64,000 nt of DNA from Paraburkholderia kururiensis (GCF_034424375.1 NZ_CP139965.1:1-64000), one strand, 5' to 3'. Shown: positions 7,898 through 16,932, numbered from the stretch's first letter. Notes: a model not told the origin generated them from the letters alone. A program made the numbers and translations.

Positions 7898-8728
7898 TTA
7901 GTTGGAAAATTCCGGCTCTTCAGAACGGGCCGAACCGGCCCGATCGGTACACTGGCGGGCGAATTCCGCCGGTGTCATCCACTGCAGCGCAGAGTGAGGG
8001 CGCGCCTCGTTATAGTACTCGCGCCAGACCTCGATTTTGCGTCTGGCGTCCTCCAGCGACAAGAACCAATGCGCGTTGAGGCATTCCTCCCGAAAGCGTC
8101 CGTTGAAGGATTCATTCTTTGCGTTGTCGGTCGGCTTGCCAGGACGCGAGAAGTCAATCTCCACGCCATTCTCGTACGCCCATTTGTCGAGCGCCTTCGA
8201 AATGAACTCGCTGCCATTATCTGCCTTGATATAGCGGGGAAGCGGACGATGATGCGCAAGCCGAGCCAGCGCGGCGACAACGTGTTCGCCACGCAATGAA
8301 CCATCGACTTCGATCGCCAGGCATTCCCGCGTGTAGTTGTCCACGATCGTGAGCGTGCGCAAGCGTCGACCATCAAAAAGTGCATCGGCGACGAAGTCCA
8401 TGCTCCAGATCTCGTTGATTGCGCTCACTGACTGCTTTGGCTGGCGGCGCCGGGCCGATTTGTTTCGCCGGGGTCGCTTGTGGCGCAACGAAAGGCCCAG
8501 TTCGCGATACACGCGTTCTACTCTCTTATGGTTGTCTCTCCAGCCTTCCCGGCGAAGCATCACGTACACGCGCGGCGCACCGTAATGCACCCGCACTTCC
8601 GTGATCTCCTTGATGCGCATTTCCAGTGCGCTTTGATCCCGCGCGACTGACTCGTATCGGTAGACCGTGCGGGATAGCTGCAACAACGCGCAGGTCTGCC
8701 GCTGACTTGCGCCGAAACGTTGCATCAA
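7898..8728 (-). CDS. IS407-group transposase OrfB (DDE integrase core)
   Basis: Catalytic part of the transposase, 276 residues from the ATG at 8728. The rve/DDE triad is visible: Asp in IWSMDFVADAL, Asp in YIKADNGSEF, and Glu in NAKNESFNGRFREECL. An N-terminal HTH_21-like region (GAPRVYVMLRREGW) precedes it. As in other IS3 elements it is probably made mainly as an OrfAB fusion by -1 frameshifting at the A6G run at 8767-8773; the open frame extends upstream to join orfA there. It ends with a short variable tail just inside the left inverted repeat. Confidence 0.92.
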   Translation of the reverse strand: MMQRFGASQRQTCALLQLSRTVYRYESVARDQSALEMRIKEITEVRVHYGAPRVYVMLRREGWRDNHKRVERVYRELGLSLRHKRPRRNKSARRRQPKQSVSAINEIWSMDFVADALFDGRRLRTLTIVDNYTRECLAIEVDGSLRGEHVVAALARLAHHRPLPRYIKADNGSEFISKALDKWAYENGVEIDFSRPGKPTDNAKNESFNGRFREECLNAHWFLSLEDARRKIEVWREYYNEARPHSALQWMTPAEFARQCTDRAGSARSEEPEFSN

Positions 8729-8760
8729 GTCCGTGACAAGCTCACGGCGCCGGGAAGGCT

Positions 8761-9027
8761 TCAGAGCTTTTTTGACAGCACGTCCTGCAGCATGGCCTTG
8801 TCCAGCGACAGATCGGCCACGAGCCGCTTGAGCTTCGCGTTCTCTTCCTCAAGTTGCTTCAGCCGGCGCAGCTCCGACGGCGACAGCCCACCGTACTTCG
8901 TCCGCCAGTTGTAAAACGTCGCGTCGCTGATTCCCATCTTGCGGCAGACCTCCGCGACCGGCGTGCCCAGCTCGGCCTGCTTCAACGCATAGGCGATCTG
9001 TTCTTCGGTGAACTTGCTCTTCTTCAC
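8761..9027 (-). CDS. IS407-group OrfA (helix-turn-helix)
   Basis: 88-residue DNA-binding protein of IS3-family elements. It begins KKSKFTEEQIAYALKQAELG, has the HTH VCRKMGISDATFYNWR, and ends in a leucine-zipper-like stretch and LDKAMLQDVLSKKL. I chose GTG 9027 because AGGAGGT lies upstream at suitable spacing. The stop overlaps the orfB frame after the slippery A6G, the standard arrangement for programmed frameshifting. Confidence 0.9.
   Translation of the reverse strand: MKKSKFTEEQIAYALKQAELGTPVAEVCRKMGISDATFYNWRTKYGGLSPSELRRLKQLEEENAKLKRLVADLSLDKAMLQDVLSKKL
8767..8773 (-). promoter_or_regulatory. A6G slippery site for -1 frameshift (OrfA/OrfAB)
   Basis: On the minus strand the sequence is AAAAAAG, four nucleotides before the orfA stop. 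A -1 slip here turns ...SKKL-stop into ...SKKALKPSRRRELV, joining orfA to orfB. This is the known mechanism for IS3-family transposase; use here is inferred. Confidence 0.7.
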
Positions 9028-9105
9028 GGCATGACCTCCTGGTCTCGATGACAGCGTCATGCCGGAATTTTCCACTTCCAACTGGGACAGTTTTGTGGGC
9101 TAGGG

Positions 9106-12100
9106 TCAAGTGAAGTACGGCGTCGCGGCGCTGCTGTGCGAGTCGTTTTCCATGTTGGCCGCGAATACCCGCATCCCGATGCGGCCGCGTAGCGCATTCG
9201 TCACGGTCCCCGACACAGGCGAGACCGCGTCGTTAAACCCGCCCAGATTGACATACTGGTACATCAGCTGCGCCTGAGGTTCGATCGCCGCACGCGAGTC
9301 GCCAATCTGGAATGGCTTGCCCACCTCTTCCGAGATACCTATTCCATAGCCGTTCTGGCTCGCGCTTCCTCCATAGATATCGCCGTAACGGTTGTGGTAG
9401 TGCGTTAACTGCACGACACTGTCCGAATAGCTGCGATCCGCCCGATACATCGTGTAGTAGCCGCCCAGCGTCTGCGCCTGCATTTCGCCGGTACCCGTTG
9501 CGCTCGAAAGCGCGGGATTGATGCTGCGAAGCCTGTCGGAAAAATTCGTGGACGCCGAGCCGAACGTAACGGTTACCCCAGCGTGGGTGCTGCCGCCCTG
9601 CGGTGCCTGCGACAGGGTCCAGTCCTTGCCGAACTGCGCGAAGAAAGTTCGCTCGTCCGCCGAGAAGCGGCCCGCGTCCGCATCGAATGACTGACCGCCA
9701 ATTCGTCCCCAGACGCCATTGCGATTGCCCGGTTGCATCCGCTCGACATTGGCAATGTCTCCCACCCGTTCGTGAAGCGTGCCGAACACGGAAAATCCAT
9801 AGTCGACGTTGAGCTGGGGTGCCATGGTGTAACCGGCGACGGCGGGCCGGTAGGCTACTGGTGCCGGAATCACAGGCGCCGTGGGTGTCACCAGCGTACT
9901 GCGCCGAAGGTCGGAGCGCAGATACCAGCTCGAAGCGCTACCTGCCCCCCCTTGGTACAGCAGATATTCGTAGGCGCCGGCCTGAAGCGGACTGTTGAGC
10001 GTAAAGCTGCCCGCGGCCGACGTGCCCCCCACCTGGACGACCTGGATGCCATTGATCGTCTGCGCGCCGGGGCTACCGGCTACCGGATGCACGACCAGCG
10101 CCGTGGTGCCGCTGGTGTTGCCGCTGACGTGCAGGGCGTCAGTCGCCGAGCTGTCGTCGCCCAGGTAGGTCTGGAGCACAAGCTTGCCATTCTGGCCAGC
10201 ATAATTGCCCTGAATGCTGAGGGTGTTCGATGCCGGCGAGCCGCCGTTGGTGAGGTCGATAGTCCCGGCGTTGTTGACCGTCACGAGACCCGCGATCGCA
10301 CCGATGACCGGATTGACGCCATTGCCGCCATAAAGTGTCGAAGTTGCGTCGACGTTCACGGTGGCGTCGGCCAGAGTGAGGTTATCCGTCAGCGTCCACT
10401 GCGTGCCGTTAGCCAGGTTGATGGTGCTCCAACCCGTCATCAGATTGACGCCCTTCGCAAGGTTGTCGCTGGCGAAGGATCCGCCCTTGTACTGGACGTT
10501 GCTGAGGTTTAGCGTGTTGTTCTTGCCTGAACCTCCGTCGATATGCGTGGTGCCCACCAGGTTCGCGGCGGTGAGCCCGCTCAGGTTGGCGACATTGCCG
10601 CCGGCGGTGGCGACGCTGCCCCCGCCGGCGCTAACGTTGCCACCGGCCGCCCACATGTTGATCGCGCCGGCAAGCGCGCCGCCGGTGAAATTCAGCGTGC
10701 TCGAGCCATTGCCTGTGTTAACGGTTCCCGTGACCGTACCGCCCTTGAGGTTCACGGTGTTGGCATAGTCGGCAAGATTCGTGACGCCGGTGATCGCGCC
10801 GGTATTGGTGAGCGTTGTCGCGCCAGAGGTCGAGGTGATCGCCGCGTCCGTGGCCGCGCCGGTGAGGTTCTGGACCGTACCGGCATTGACGATCGAACTG
10901 GCGTCCGCCGTATCGAGCCAGATGCCGGACATCGCGCCGCGCACAATACCGGACGGGTCGACCTGAATGGCTGCCGGGCCGCTGCCGGCGGAGCCGCCCG
11001 CATAAATGCCGACGCCGCCCAGCGGAGTCCCTGCAACGGTGGTCCTGCCTGCACTCGCCGAACCCTGACCGGTCAGGCTGCCCGCAACCCGGACCGAGGT
11101 ACCGGCACCCGACGTTGAACGTTGACTGGCCCACAGACCCGTGTCGCCGCCGGTGACGACGCCGGCCGCCTGGGTGACCGCAAGGGCCCCGGTGCCGGAG
11201 TTCGTGACGTAGATGCCGTCGCCGCCCGTCCCGGTCACCGTGCCGGACGTGGCGATGGAAGTGGCGCCGCTTCCTGCGTTGGCCACCTCGATGCCGTTGC
11301 TGGCGCCGGTGATGGCGCCTGCCGTCTGCGTGATACTCAGCCCTTGAGCCCTGGCGGCGTTGAAGGCATAGATGCCGTCACCACTGATGTTGTTAGCGGT
11401 GCCGAATAACGTTGTGCTGGACGGAGTCGTGCCGCTGCCCGTGATCATGCCACTGGAAACGATGGTGGTCTGGCCGCTGCCGTAGTTGTAGACGCTGATG
11501 CCGTTCTGGCCGCCGCTGACCGCGCCGGCCATGTCGAGCGTCATACTCGTGCCGGCCGGGGCGCCGCTCGCACCGTTGGAGATGTAGAGGCCGTCACCGG
11601 CGACGCCGGTCATACTGCCTGCTGTCTGCGACACGCTGGCAGCGCCCACACCATCGTTGGTGATCTCCGCGCCGTAGGCGGCGCCGGCAATGCTGCCGCC
11701 GCTCTGGGTGAGCGTCACGTCTTTGCCGGTGCCCACGTTCAATGCCACGAGACCGGCACCGGTCGTTCCCGTCCCCGCGACCGTACCCGCCGTGTTGATG
11801 GCGAGCGCGCCGTGTCCCATGTTCATGGCCAGGACCCCAAAGCTGCCGCCACTGATCGAGCCACCGGCCTGGGTAACGTTCAGATTACCAGTGGCGTTGG
11901 ATCCGGCCCAAAACTGCCCTCCTTGCACGCCCCCAGTAATCGTGCCCGCGAGAGTGGCGTTGGTCGCGCCAGTCCCACTGTTGAAGACTGCAACACCAAC
12001 CCCAGCGCTGTTGATCGTGTGGCCGGCGGCCTGGGTCAGCGTAGCGTCGGCCGCCGCGCTGCCGCCGTTGTCGACAAAGACCCCCACCCAACCGCCGGTC

Positions 12101-13125
12101 CCGGAGGTGTCAATGGCGCCGCCGTTGAGATTGACGGTGCCGCTCCCCGTGCCGAGGTTCATGAGATAAATGCCGACGTTGTTTGTGGTGATTGTCCCGG
12201 CGGTCTGGTTGACCGTCGCATTGGAACTGCCGGAACCGGCAACAAGGTAGACACCGATACCGGTTGACGCGGCACCGGTCGCCGTCACCGTGCCACTGCT
12301 GGTAACGGTGGCAGTGCCAGCGTTATTCCAGGCCAGAATGCCGTATTGACGAGCGACGAGATTACTGGTGGTTTCCGCCGTGACAGCAAGGGAACTACCG
12401 TTATTGTTCGCAGTGACGGCCGCGCCATTGGTGCCGGTGACAGCACCGGCGACATCGATAGTGGCGGTGCCGGCGCCGTTGTTGGTCCCGTGAATGCCAT
12501 CCTGGGTACCCACGATCGTGCCGGACGTCTGGGAAATAGCCAGCGACGTGCCTTTAGCGTCGACAGAAAGCGCGGTGCCGGTGGCGGTTATCTTGCCGGC
12601 GGTGGCAACGTTGGTGGCTCCTGTGCCGTTGTTAATCGCAGAGACACCGTAATTCAGGCCGCTGATCGTACTGGCAGTAGCCTGGGAGAACGTCAGGCTC
12701 CCGCTCGTGCCGGTGAGGTCCAGCGCATCGGCCGCACTGACCGTGCTCTGGAACGTGGCATCCGCCGTCACATTCAGCGTTGGAGCGCTCAGCGTCTGGT
12801 TGATGGTGGTAACGCCCGAGCAGGTGTAAGTGCCAGCCGAGCCCGTGCAGGCGGCTTGCGCCTGCACCATTCCCAACCCGATCAGCCCCGCGGTTGCCAT
12901 TGCGGCAACGGAAGTCTTTGACCGGAACCGCGCCGCCACGGTTTGGGCATTGCGCGTTGCCTGCCTGCTGTCGCGTGCCATCGCGGTCAGGCACAGCGCG
13001 TCGTCAAACTCCACGGATGCGAGCGATTCTCCCGAGGACCTTTTCCCCTTCGCCGAAGCCACTTCAGATACGGCAACCCATGTCGCAAGCGCTTCACACC
13101 AGATCGTCCGAAATACCCTATTCAT
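9106..13125 (-). CDS. AIDA-like autotransporter adhesin, 3' end displaced by IS element
   Basis: 1339 residues before a TGA contributed by the IS end. The N-terminus is an extended signal peptide (MNRVFRTIWCEALATWVAVS) with a second hydrophobic segment ending GMVQAQA at about residue 90. The passenger (about 95-1050) is built of Gly/Ser/Thr-rich repeats of the type SGTVTGTGGDGIYVTNSGTG, expected to form a beta-helix. The pertactin-like and barrel regions follow (GVWGRIGGQ..., RGRIGMRVFA). The last 73 residues lie beyond the IS element at 7644-7865, so the present product lacks the final barrel strands and the terminal aromatic signal, and it should fail in outer-membrane assembly. GGAGGAG precedes the ATG. 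The response regulator at 14243-14986 is upstream in the same direction and is its likely regulator. Confidence 0.9.
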   Translation of the reverse strand: MNRVFRTIWCEALATWVAVSEVASAKGKRSSGESLASVEFDDALCLTAMARDSRQATRNAQTVAARFRSKTSVAAMATAGLIGLGMVQAQAACTGSAGTYTCSGVTTINQTLSAPTLNVTADATFQSTVSAADALDLTGTSGSLTFSQATASTISGLNYGVSAINNGTGATNVATAGKITATGTALSVDAKGTSLAISQTSGTIVGTQDGIHGTNNGAGTATIDVAGAVTGTNGAAVTANNNGSSLAVTAETTSNLVARQYGILAWNNAGTATVTSSGTVTATGAASTGIGVYLVAGSGSSNATVNQTAGTITTNNVGIYLMNLGTGSGTVNLNGGAIDTSGTGGWVGVFVDNGGSAAADATLTQAAGHTINSAGVGVAVFNSGTGATNATLAGTITGGVQGGQFWAGSNATGNLNVTQAGGSISGGSFGVLAMNMGHGALAINTAGTVAGTGTTGAGLVALNVGTGKDVTLTQSGGSIAGAAYGAEITNDGVGAASVSQTAGSMTGVAGDGLYISNGASGAPAGTSMTLDMAGAVSGGQNGISVYNYGSGQTTIVSSGMITGSGTTPSSTTLFGTANNISGDGIYAFNAARAQGLSITQTAGAITGASNGIEVANAGSGATSIATSGTVTGTGGDGIYVTNSGTGALAVTQAAGVVTGGDTGLWASQRSTSGAGTSVRVAGSLTGQGSASAGRTTVAGTPLGGVGIYAGGSAGSGPAAIQVDPSGIVRGAMSGIWLDTADASSIVNAGTVQNLTGAATDAAITSTSGATTLTNTGAITGVTNLADYANTVNLKGGTVTGTVNTGNGSSTLNFTGGALAGAINMWAAGGNVSAGGGSVATAGGNVANLSGLTAANLVGTTHIDGGSGKNNTLNLSNVQYKGGSFASDNLAKGVNLMTGWSTINLANGTQWTLTDNLTLADATVNVDATSTLYGGNGVNPVIGAIAGLVTVNNAGTIDLTNGGSPASNTLSIQGNYAGQNGKLVLQTYLGDDSSATDALHVSGNTSGTTALVVHPVAGSPGAQTINGIQVVQVGGTSAAGSFTLNSPLQAGAYEYLLYQGGAGSASSWYLRSDLRRSTLVTPTAPVIPAPVAYRPAVAGYTMAPQLNVDYGFSVFGTLHERVGDIANVERMQPGNRNGVWGRIGGQSFDADAGRFSADERTFFAQFGKDWTLSQAPQGGSTHAGVTVTFGSASTNFSDRLRSINPALSSATGTGEMQAQTLGGYYTMYRADRSYSDSVVQLTHYHNRYGDIYGGSASQNGYGIGISEEVGKPFQIGDSRAAIEPQAQLMYQYVNLGGFNDAVSPVSGTVTNALRGRIGMRVFAANMENDSHSSAATPYFT
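9109..9112. repeat. Right target-site duplication AGTG
   Basis: Identical to 7866-7869 and directly outside the right inverted repeat. It also forms part of the last sense codons of the truncated autotransporter. Confidence 0.8.
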
Positions 13126-13458
13126 TTGATACTCCTCCGATGATCTAAAACTCCCGCAACGCTGGCCTGATCAGTTCGTAGCCAGCAGGCTCCTGGCGGG
13201 ATGTCGAAATAGGTCCCGCGGCCGCTATCGGTGCGAGAGTAGTGAACGTTTAACCAAGGGAATGGCAGCACAGGCACCTAGGCGATGTTCACCGGGCGAA
13301 GCTGGATAGCTTCGTGCCCGCCGACCGTTCATTGCACCTGATTCGCATGGCCAAACCACGCGCATGCATACGCTTGCGGGCGGATAGGCGCAGAGACAGA
13401 GAGGCGCAAATCGGCGAAGAAGACGACATTGGTTCCACCTGAGCCAAGGGCACTCGGC

Positions 13459-13537
13459 ATCAAATCGACATGAACCCGGCCGAAGCCGCGATTCGTTGGA
13501 AAGTTATGCTGTTCATTGGTGAGGCCTATTTCTGCAG
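13459..13537 (+). repeat. Diverged repeat with possible micro-ORF, copy 1
   Basis: Begins ATCAAATCGACATGAACCC and shares its layout with 13972-14050. Both copies can encode a peptide of the form MNPA, five variable residues, WKxM, two variable residues, IGExYF. Four codons differ only by synonymous changes (AAC/AAT, GCC/GCA, ATT/ATC, GGT/GGC), which suggests past coding constraint. The open frame here runs to 13673. There is no good ribosome binding site. Function unknown. Confidence 0.4.
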
Positions 13538-13971
13538 ACAGCCGGTATCCCTATATATTTTTCACGGCCCGCTTATTTGCTTTCACACTTCGCTGCCGGG
13601 AAAATCCATCGGCGTTACGCTTGACAAAAATGCGTATGGAATGAAAACCGGGCTTTACACAATTCGACAGTAAGCGGAAACGGCGATCCTCTTTGTCAAC
13701 AAAAGTCACCATGCACGCGAGACATCCTGGGCCGACTGCGCCATCAGCCAATGCAAGCGCAATGCTTTGAGCAGGACTGTGGCTGAGACAAGACGATCGG
13801 CTGGATCCGGCAAGCGATGTATGGCGGTCACGAGGTGGTCGAGCAGGTTTTCCCACTGACTCAGGCAGCCGACAATCTCACGCACATGCGTGCGCTCACA
13901 GCGAAAGCGGTATAGAGACTCAGATCGGCAACATGATGGCCTTGCCTCCATCTGAATTACGGACGTTCGAT

Positions 13972-14050
13972 ATCAAATCGAGATGAATCCGGCAAATACA
14001 GTGGTTCCTTGGAAAGGCATGCCCTACATCGGCGAGGTGTATTTCAACGG
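13972..14050 (+). repeat. Diverged repeat with possible micro-ORF, copy 2
   Basis: Second copy, 513 bp from the first, starting ATCAAATCGAGATGAATCC. The frame from ATG 13983 is open to 14189. The conserved peptide core is WKGMPYIGEVYF. It lies just upstream of the convergent end of RR3. It could be a fragment of a larger repeated gene or an element linked to adhesin loci. Confidence 0.4.
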
Positions 14051-14242
14051 CCTGATAAAGATGACAACGGCGTCGCGATCGATCTCACAAATAAACGGAA
14101 ACCGTTTAGTTCGCATACCACATCACAAACGCGCACGGCAAAGCCGCGAAGAGTTGCAAAAGGCCAGCATTCATTCTGGCAAGGAATAAGCCGTCGGCGA
14201 TACGCGACGGAGTAACGGACAGAAGGTGAACGCGCGCGGCGT

Positions 14243-14986
14243 TTAAGGGAAGATATCTGGGTGTTCAGCCTCCGGCACGGCCTCTCGGGCTTCGTCAGCG
14301 ATCGCCTCCTCAAGGCAGTAGCCGTGCTGATACACGGAACGCAGCCGCACGCCATGTCTCGGCGACAGATCGAGTTTCTGGCGCAGGCGGTATATATGAG
14401 TGTCCAATGTGCGGGAATCCGACCGCACATCTTTTCCCCACACGGCCTTGCATAGTTCGTCACGAGGGAAAATTCGCCCGGGATGCCGGAACAGAAGACT
14501 GGCAAGGTCGAACTCCCGAGGCGTCAGCGTTTGCAGTTGTCCGCTCACGGTAACCGTCCTGTCGCGAATGTCTATTACATAATCGCCAAATTCAATGCGA
14601 ATGGCATCTCGTCTTACGTTTGAATACGTGCGGCGCAGCAGTGCCCCGACGCGCGCCGCAAGTTCACGGCTGCGCACGGGTTTCACCATGTAATCGTCCG
14701 CGCCAGCTTCAAGCGCCTTCGCCACGTCGTCTTCCCGACCGCGAGAAGTCAACATCAAAATCGGGATATCAGCGCCGATGCGTGATCGTGCCCAGACCAG
14801 CACATCAAGCCCCGAAAGGTCAGGCACAGACCAGTCGAGCACCAGCAGATCTGCCGTGGCGCTCTCCAGACGGCGTACCGCGAGCCGACCGTTATTTACG
14901 ATTTCGACCTGGTGACCGGCGCTCGTCAGTGCCGCTCCGATGAGTTCCGCATGGGCATCGTCGTCTTCCAGCACAAGTATTTTCAT
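14243..14986 (-). CDS. OmpR/PhoB-family response regulator (RR3) upstream of autotransporter
   Basis: 247 residues with a canonical receiver: acidic pair in LVLEDDD, phosphoacceptor D51 (LLVLDWSVPDLSG), T80 (LMLTSRG) and K102 (YMVKPVR). The winged helix follows (TPREFDLASLLFRHPGR and LDTHIYRLRQKLD). I chose ATG 14986 because the receiver begins there. It is transcribed toward the autotransporter, 1.1 kb away, and is the closest paralogue of the truncated regulator at 28969-29358; the upstream DNA is also shared by the two. It probably controls the adhesin. No sensor kinase is adjacent; the soluble kinase at 17195-18322 is the nearest candidate. Confidence 0.9.
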   Translation of the reverse strand: MKILVLEDDDAHAELIGAALTSAGHQVEIVNNGRLAVRRLESATADLLVLDWSVPDLSGLDVLVWARSRIGADIPILMLTSRGREDDVAKALEAGADDYMVKPVRSRELAARVGALLRRTYSNVRRDAIRIEFGDYVIDIRDRTVTVSGQLQTLTPREFDLASLLFRHPGRIFPRDELCKAVWGKDVRSDSRTLDTHIYRLRQKLDLSPRHGVRLRSVYQHGYCLEEAIADEAREAVPEAEHPDIFP

Positions 14987-14994
14987 GGCCACGC

Positions 14995-15125
14995 TTCGTT
15001 TTAAGGTCATCCGGAAAATGTCGGCCTGTATGGCAGCTACTCGGTATTCTTGTAAAAAAGGTTAAGCGTGCCGGTCGTGCACAATCTGACATGCATCAAC
15101 GGCGGTTCGATGCGGTGTTGTTCCA
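14995..15125 (-). promoter_or_regulatory. Upstream region of RR3, shared with RR4
   Basis: The plus strand contains GGTTAAGCG, GCACAATCTGACATGCATCAA and TCGATGCGGTGTTG in the same order as matching blocks upstream of the RR4 fragment (29400-29500). Conservation of non-coding blocks implies a promoter and operator, possibly for autoregulation. Exact boxes were not assigned. Confidence 0.5.
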
Positions 15126-15474
15126 GACGACGAGTCGACATGGATGAGTCCGAGTGGACCGAGTGGCGTAACCAACCGACGGCATGGCTGCCCCGAAGCC
15201 CCCGCCACACGCACACTCGTTCCGTCAGGCACGGGCCTCAAGCCCATCGCGCGCCTGACAAGCGACACCCGCTACGCGAAGATCATCTCCAACGCGGCGC
15301 AGCGGACGCTCCTGAAGTAAAGCTCCCTGTTCGTGCGCACGTTCATCCGTTCGGACTACAAGTTCGGCGCTACAAAGATTTCCGGCGCCCGTGACGGCAA
15401 GCTCCGCACGCTCGGCCCGGCGCAGCGTGAGACCGGCCAATGGTTCACGAAGGCCGATGCGTGGATGGAGCGGC
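15126..15474 (+). other. Degenerate, unrecognised coding-like stretch
   Basis: Plus-strand translation gives short protein-like segments (ARLTSDTRYAKIISNAAQ, a TAA stop, then FIRSDYKFGATKISGARDGK and GQWFTKADAWMERLAAR). I do not recognise a family. The in-frame stop and the lack of a clear start suggest a decayed gene. Nothing else is visible. Confidence 0.3.
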
Positions 15475-16069
15475 TGGCCGCACGTACTCCGGCCACAGCG
15501 GAATGGCGATGTTCAGCCGCACGTTGTTGCTCTTCGACGTATTCGCGGCCGACACGCCGTGCTGATAATCGAGGTCGAAGTTTCAGCTCGGCGCGTCATA
15601 GACGAGCGACGGGCCGATGCCGAACATGCGCACGCGGTTGCCCACGTCGACGCCGTTTGCCTTGTCGTCGCTGAACGGGTTCGGATGCTCGCCCACCACG
15701 CCGCTTCCACCGGCCGAAGTTCCAGCCGGCCTCGAACTCGCCGACATAACCGTCGCCGAATCGATAGTTCGTTATACAGATCTTTGCATTGAGCAGCGGG
15801 TGGTTCGCGATAGCGATGGCGATGTCGATGCCGATGCCGATGCCGATGCCGATGTCGATGCCGATGCCGATGCCGATGCCGATGCCGATGCCGATGCCGA
15901 TGCCGATGCCGTTCGGCAGGTTGTATCGAATCGAGAACACCGCCTGCACCGACGTGTAGCCCATGCTGTGCGGCGGTGGGTCGGCGAAGAGCGCGGTGGC
16001 GCAACGGTAGTCGTGCGTACCGTCGATGGGTCGTTTACGTTGACAATGACCCATCCCGTTCGCCCGCAC
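15475..16069 (-). pseudogene. Broken outer-membrane protein gene (Phenol_MetA_deg-like) with Gly-Ile repeat
   Basis: The minus strand encodes MGYTSVQAVFSIRYNLPNG, then a (GI)n tract, then NHPLLNAKICITNYRFGDGY and FEAGWNFG. It then changes frame to NPFSDDKANGVDVGNRVRMF and IGPSLVYDAPS, where a TGA replaces an expected Trp codon, and continues NFDLDYQHGVSAANT and NNVRLNIAIPLWPEYVR. The order of segments resembles the porin-like phenol meta-pathway family. One frameshift near 15710, one nonsense codon and a hexanucleotide expansion show it is not functional. It lies downstream of a second broken gene of the same type. Confidence 0.6.
15812..15910. repeat. Hexanucleotide microsatellite (GATGCC)n
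   Basis: About sixteen tandem hexamers, mostly GATGCC with GATGTC and GATGGC variants, encoding Gly-Ile (with a few Asp/Ala) on the minus strand inside the broken outer-membrane gene. The number of units can change by slippage without altering the frame. Confidence 0.9.
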
Positions 16070-16117
16070 GCCTGGCTGTCTACAGCCGCACGGCCGCTTC
16101 CACGGCCCGTCGCTTTT

Positions 16118-16883
16118 TCAGAACGACGTGGCGATCTGAGCCTGAAGGATGAGGCTGTTGCGCGTGCGGTTACGCACTGCGGCTTCCGTGTATGCGTTGA
16201 GCCACAGTGCGCGCGTTCGACTCATCTGCCAGAAGAGTCCGGGACCGATGCCGAGCACCTGTTCACGGCCGGCCACGGACGTACCGTTGATGCGGTTGTC
16301 CGCAAGCTGGCGGAAAAAGTAGCCATTCACGCCCACATGCAATGAAGGCGTGAGCGCATACGAGGTCGTGAAGTTGATCCAGGCCGCCTGGCCGGCTTGA
16401 GTGTCGCTGACGGGCTGACCCTCGAATGCGAGCGGATAGCTCGCAGCCGGATCATGGTTCTTGAAGTTGTACAGGTAATGCAGTCGCCAGCTGATTTCGA
16501 TCTTCGGAAGCGGAAACAGCGAGGCCGCCCAGTACGGGTTCAACGAGAAGTAACCGGAACTCTGGTTGAGGTCCGCGTTGTGCTTGTACTGCCCCGTTGG
16601 CGCAATGACGTCGAACTCGAAGCGCTGCACGAATATGGGTTGGCCAGACGCGCCCACGATTGGCGCGTACTGAAGCTGCGACCCGAAGGTCACGTCTCCG
16701 AGCGCCGTGCCTCCGCCCGACAGCGCGGCGCCCGGCTGGTCGAAACGGCCATGCAGCCAGGTGAGCGGCAAGATCACGTTGAAGCCCAACGTTCCGCCGG
16801 CCAGGTGCCACGGGGACGTGTACGCCACGTGATTGATCCACGTGAAGGAATCGATGCGGGAATGGCGAAACGCGTCGGCATTT
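16118..16883 (-). pseudogene. 5'-truncated Phenol_MetA_deg-type outer-membrane protein
   Basis: Open from 16828 to 16118 (236 residues), with family-like sequence continuing upstream to an in-frame TGA (IDSFTWINH before AYTSPWHLAGGTLG). It contains FEFDVIAPTGQYKHN, the strand-rich ASLFPLPKIEISWRLHYLYN and a C-terminal ...LILQAQIATSF ending in Phe, as in outer-membrane barrels. The signal peptide and the N-terminal strands are missing. This family is found near aromatic-degradation genes and may be a channel. Here it is an isolated remnant next to another broken copy. Confidence 0.6.
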
Positions 16884-16932
16884 CCCGTCCGCGGCGGTCA
16901 GCGAAGAACCAGCGCAGCTTTGATTCGACAAG

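Larger units (their letters stand above)
7870..9108 (-). mobile_element. IS3-family, IS407-group insertion sequence (1239 bp)
   Basis: Complete element with orfA and orfB on the minus strand. Both ends read inward TGA..CT.GCCCA and then GTCCC.G and a shared GGAAAATTCCGG (left end at 7870, right end read as reverse complement from 9108), so imperfect terminal inverted repeats are visible. It is flanked by the direct repeat AGTG. It is inserted in the translocator domain of the autotransporter gene in the same orientation. The first three bases of its right end supply the TGA stop that ends the truncated autotransporter. Both reading frames look intact, so the element may still be active. Confidence 0.9.
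13126..14242. other. 1.1-kb region between RR3 and the autotransporter
   Basis: No gene with good support. It must carry the autotransporter promoter near 13130-13260. Two diverged copies of a conserved element (13459-13537 and 13972-14050) are described separately. Between and after them only short weak frames exist. Confidence 0.5.

Noticed and set aside
9733..13129. Several plus-strand frames opposite the autotransporter
   Set aside because: Shadows of a repetitive GC-rich coding region; no motifs, while the minus strand has a signal peptide and a passenger.
14995..15125. Interpretation as terminal repeat of a mobile element because of the match at 29370-29500
   Set aside because: The match continues into the regulator coding sequences, so paralogous duplication of a gene with its promoter explains it better.
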